A stretch of DNA of 6,989 nt from Coriobacteriales bacterium (GTDB lineage Bacteria; Actinomycetota; Coriobacteriia; Coriobacteriales; UBA8131): positions 1-6,989 of the forward strand of contig JAIRXA010000090.1 in NCBI GenBank assembly GCA_031268525.1. Direction: 5' to 3'. A program made the translations under genes and the position numbers. Below the pieces are notes generated by a model. The model did no database searches. It was not told the origin of the DNA and was given only the letters and a program-made list of their open reading frames with translations. Shown here one piece after another: positions 5,916 through 6,989 of the stretch. How positions within the stretch are numbered: position 1 is the first letter of the stretch; each line of letters opens with the position of its first letter.

Positions 5916-6989
5916 TTAGTACATACCGCCGCCGCCGCCCATTGCGCCAGCCAGAGCGCTCAGGTCGGGACCTTCCTTGGGAATGTCGGCCACGGTGGCC
6001 TCGGTAATCAGGATCAGTGCCGCTACGGAGGCTGCGTTTTGCAGCGCGGTGCGCGTGACCTTCACCGGGTCGATGATGCCCATCTTGATCATATCGCCGT
6101 ACTCGCCAGTCACGGAGTTCAGGCCCTCGCCGAGCTTGAGGGTCTTGACCTTCTCCACGACGACCGAACCCTCAAAGCCCGCGTTGTCGGCGATGATGCG
6201 CAGGGGCGCGGCAAGGGAGCTCCTGATGATGTTGATGCCTACAAGCTCGTCGGCGTCGGTGATCTTGATCGTATCCAGAGCTTTGATTGCATTGACGAAG
6301 GCTACGCCACCGCCGGCGACGATACCCTCTTCAACGGCCGCACGGGTCGCCTGCAGGGCATCCTCGATGCGAGCCTTGCGCTCCTTGAGCTCGACCTCGG
6401 TGGCCGCGCCGACCTTGATGACGGCCACGCCTCCGGCCAACTTGGCCAGACGCTCGTTGAGCTTCTCGCGGTCGAAGTCCGAATCGGTGTTCTCGATCTC
6501 GGCCTTGATCTGATCAACGCGACCCTGGATGGTGTCCTTTTTGCCGGCACCGTCAACGATCGTGGTGGTGTCCTTGTTGACCCGCACAGACTTGGCGCGA
6601 CCAAGCTGATCGAGGGTGGTCTGATCGAGCTTCATGCCAAAATCATCGGTGACGACGGTGCCGTCGGTGACGATGGCGATGTCTTCAAGCATGCGCTTAC
6701 GACGATCGCCAAAGCCCGGCGCCTTGACGGCTACGCAGTTTAAGGTTCCGCGCAGACGGTTGAGCAGCACGGTGGCCAGAGCCTCGCCCTCAAAGTCCTC
6801 GCTGATGATCAGCAGCGGACGACCAGCCTGCATCACGGCCTCAAGTATCGGCAAAATCTCCTGAATGGAGGATATCTTCTGGGAGGTGATCAGGATGTAG
6901 GGGTCTTTGAGGTCGGCTTCCATGCGCTGCATGTCGGTGGCCATGTAGGGCGAGATGTAGCCCTTGTCAAACTGCATACCCTCGACGGT
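5916..6989 (-). CDS. groL: Chaperonin GroEL (60 kDa), 5' end beyond window
   Basis: GroEL forms the ATP-driven double-ring folding chamber with GroES. The window holds 357 codons plus TAA (5916-5918), beginning in TVEGMQFDKGY, which matches about residue 190 of E. coli GroEL. The missing part is therefore the N-terminal equatorial and intermediate segment with the main ATP loop. Present are the apical domain with KAPGFGDRRK, the downstream intermediate segment GGVAVIKVGAATEVE, the catalytic aspartate in ARIEDALQATRAAVEEG (equivalent to E. coli Asp398), AGGGVA, and the C-terminal equatorial domain with GIIDPVKVTR. The C-terminus is AMGGGGGMY: a flexible glycine-rich tail as in most GroELs, shorter than the E. 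coli GGM repeats and ending in Tyr, not the His-rich tail of actinobacterial GroEL1. No groES is seen. The gene is followed by a 189-base gap to tilS on the same strand. Confidence 0.98.
   Translation of the reverse strand, partial: TVEGMQFDKGYISPYMATDMQRMEADLKDPYILITSQKISSIQEILPILEAVMQAGRPLLIISEDFEGEALATVLLNRLRGTLNCVAVKAPGFGDRRKRMLEDIAIVTDGTVVTDDFGMKLDQTTLDQLGRAKSVRVNKDTTTIVDGAGKKDTIQGRVDQIKAEIENTDSDFDREKLNERLAKLAGGVAVIKVGAATEVELKERKARIEDALQATRAAVEEGIVAGGGVAFVNAIKALDTIKITDADELVGINIIRSSLAAPLRIIADNAGFEGSVVVEKVKTLKLGEGLNSVTGEYGDMIKMGIIDPVKVTRTALQNAASVAALILITEATVADIPKEGPDLSALAGAMGGGGGMY

Noticed and set aside
5841..6743. 300-codon open frame on the plus strand opposite groL
   Set aside because: It is the antisense of a well-conserved groL frame, with no recognisable protein features and no convincing ribosome site; G+C-rich codon bias produces such frames.

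Overview
The window is a compact, single-strand stretch of bacterial chromosome. Every convincing gene reads on the minus strand, so transcription runs from high to low coordinates. In that order they are a 5'-truncated groL (chaperonin GroEL), tilS (tRNA-Ile lysidine synthetase), hpt (hypoxanthine phosphoribosyltransferase), ftsH (membrane AAA+ metalloprotease), folE (GTP cyclohydrolase I) and folP (dihydropteroate synthase). The tilS-hpt-ftsH-folE-folP order is typical of Actinomycetota. The G+C-rich codon choice, the DRVET-like TilS motif and the FtsH sequence, with its long acidic tail, fit the class Coriobacteriia best. That placement rests on gene order and remembered family resemblance, not on a search.

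Region by region: positions 1-132, downstream of folP, hold no gene. They contain a perfect 11-bp inverted repeat and several degenerate GTGTCA/GGACGT units that look like a REP-type intergenic element. Positions 133-1532 carry folP and folE, almost touching. Positions 1519-3846 carry ftsH, which starts with TTG and overlaps folE by 14 bases. A gap of 83 bases with a nested inverted repeat separates ftsH from hpt (3930-4472), and 57 bases separate hpt from tilS (4530-5726). The 189 bases between tilS and groL contain two abutting 9-bp tandem repeats of three units each and at best a weak terminator. The last 1074 bases are the C-terminal two thirds of groL.

The genes are essential or near-essential housekeeping functions: protein folding (GroEL), decoding of AUA codons (TilS), purine salvage (Hpt), membrane protein quality control (FtsH), and the first step plus the pterin-pABA condensation of folate synthesis (FolE, FolP). 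The ftsH-folE-folP junctions overlap or nearly touch, which points to one transcript with coupled translation. The tilS-hpt-ftsH linkage recalls the report in Bacillus subtilis that TilS and HprT together activate ftsH transcription. I see no new defence, mobile or biosynthetic system here. The features worth a second look are the intergenic repeats, the unusual tail of FtsH, and a roughly 30-residue insertion in TilS.
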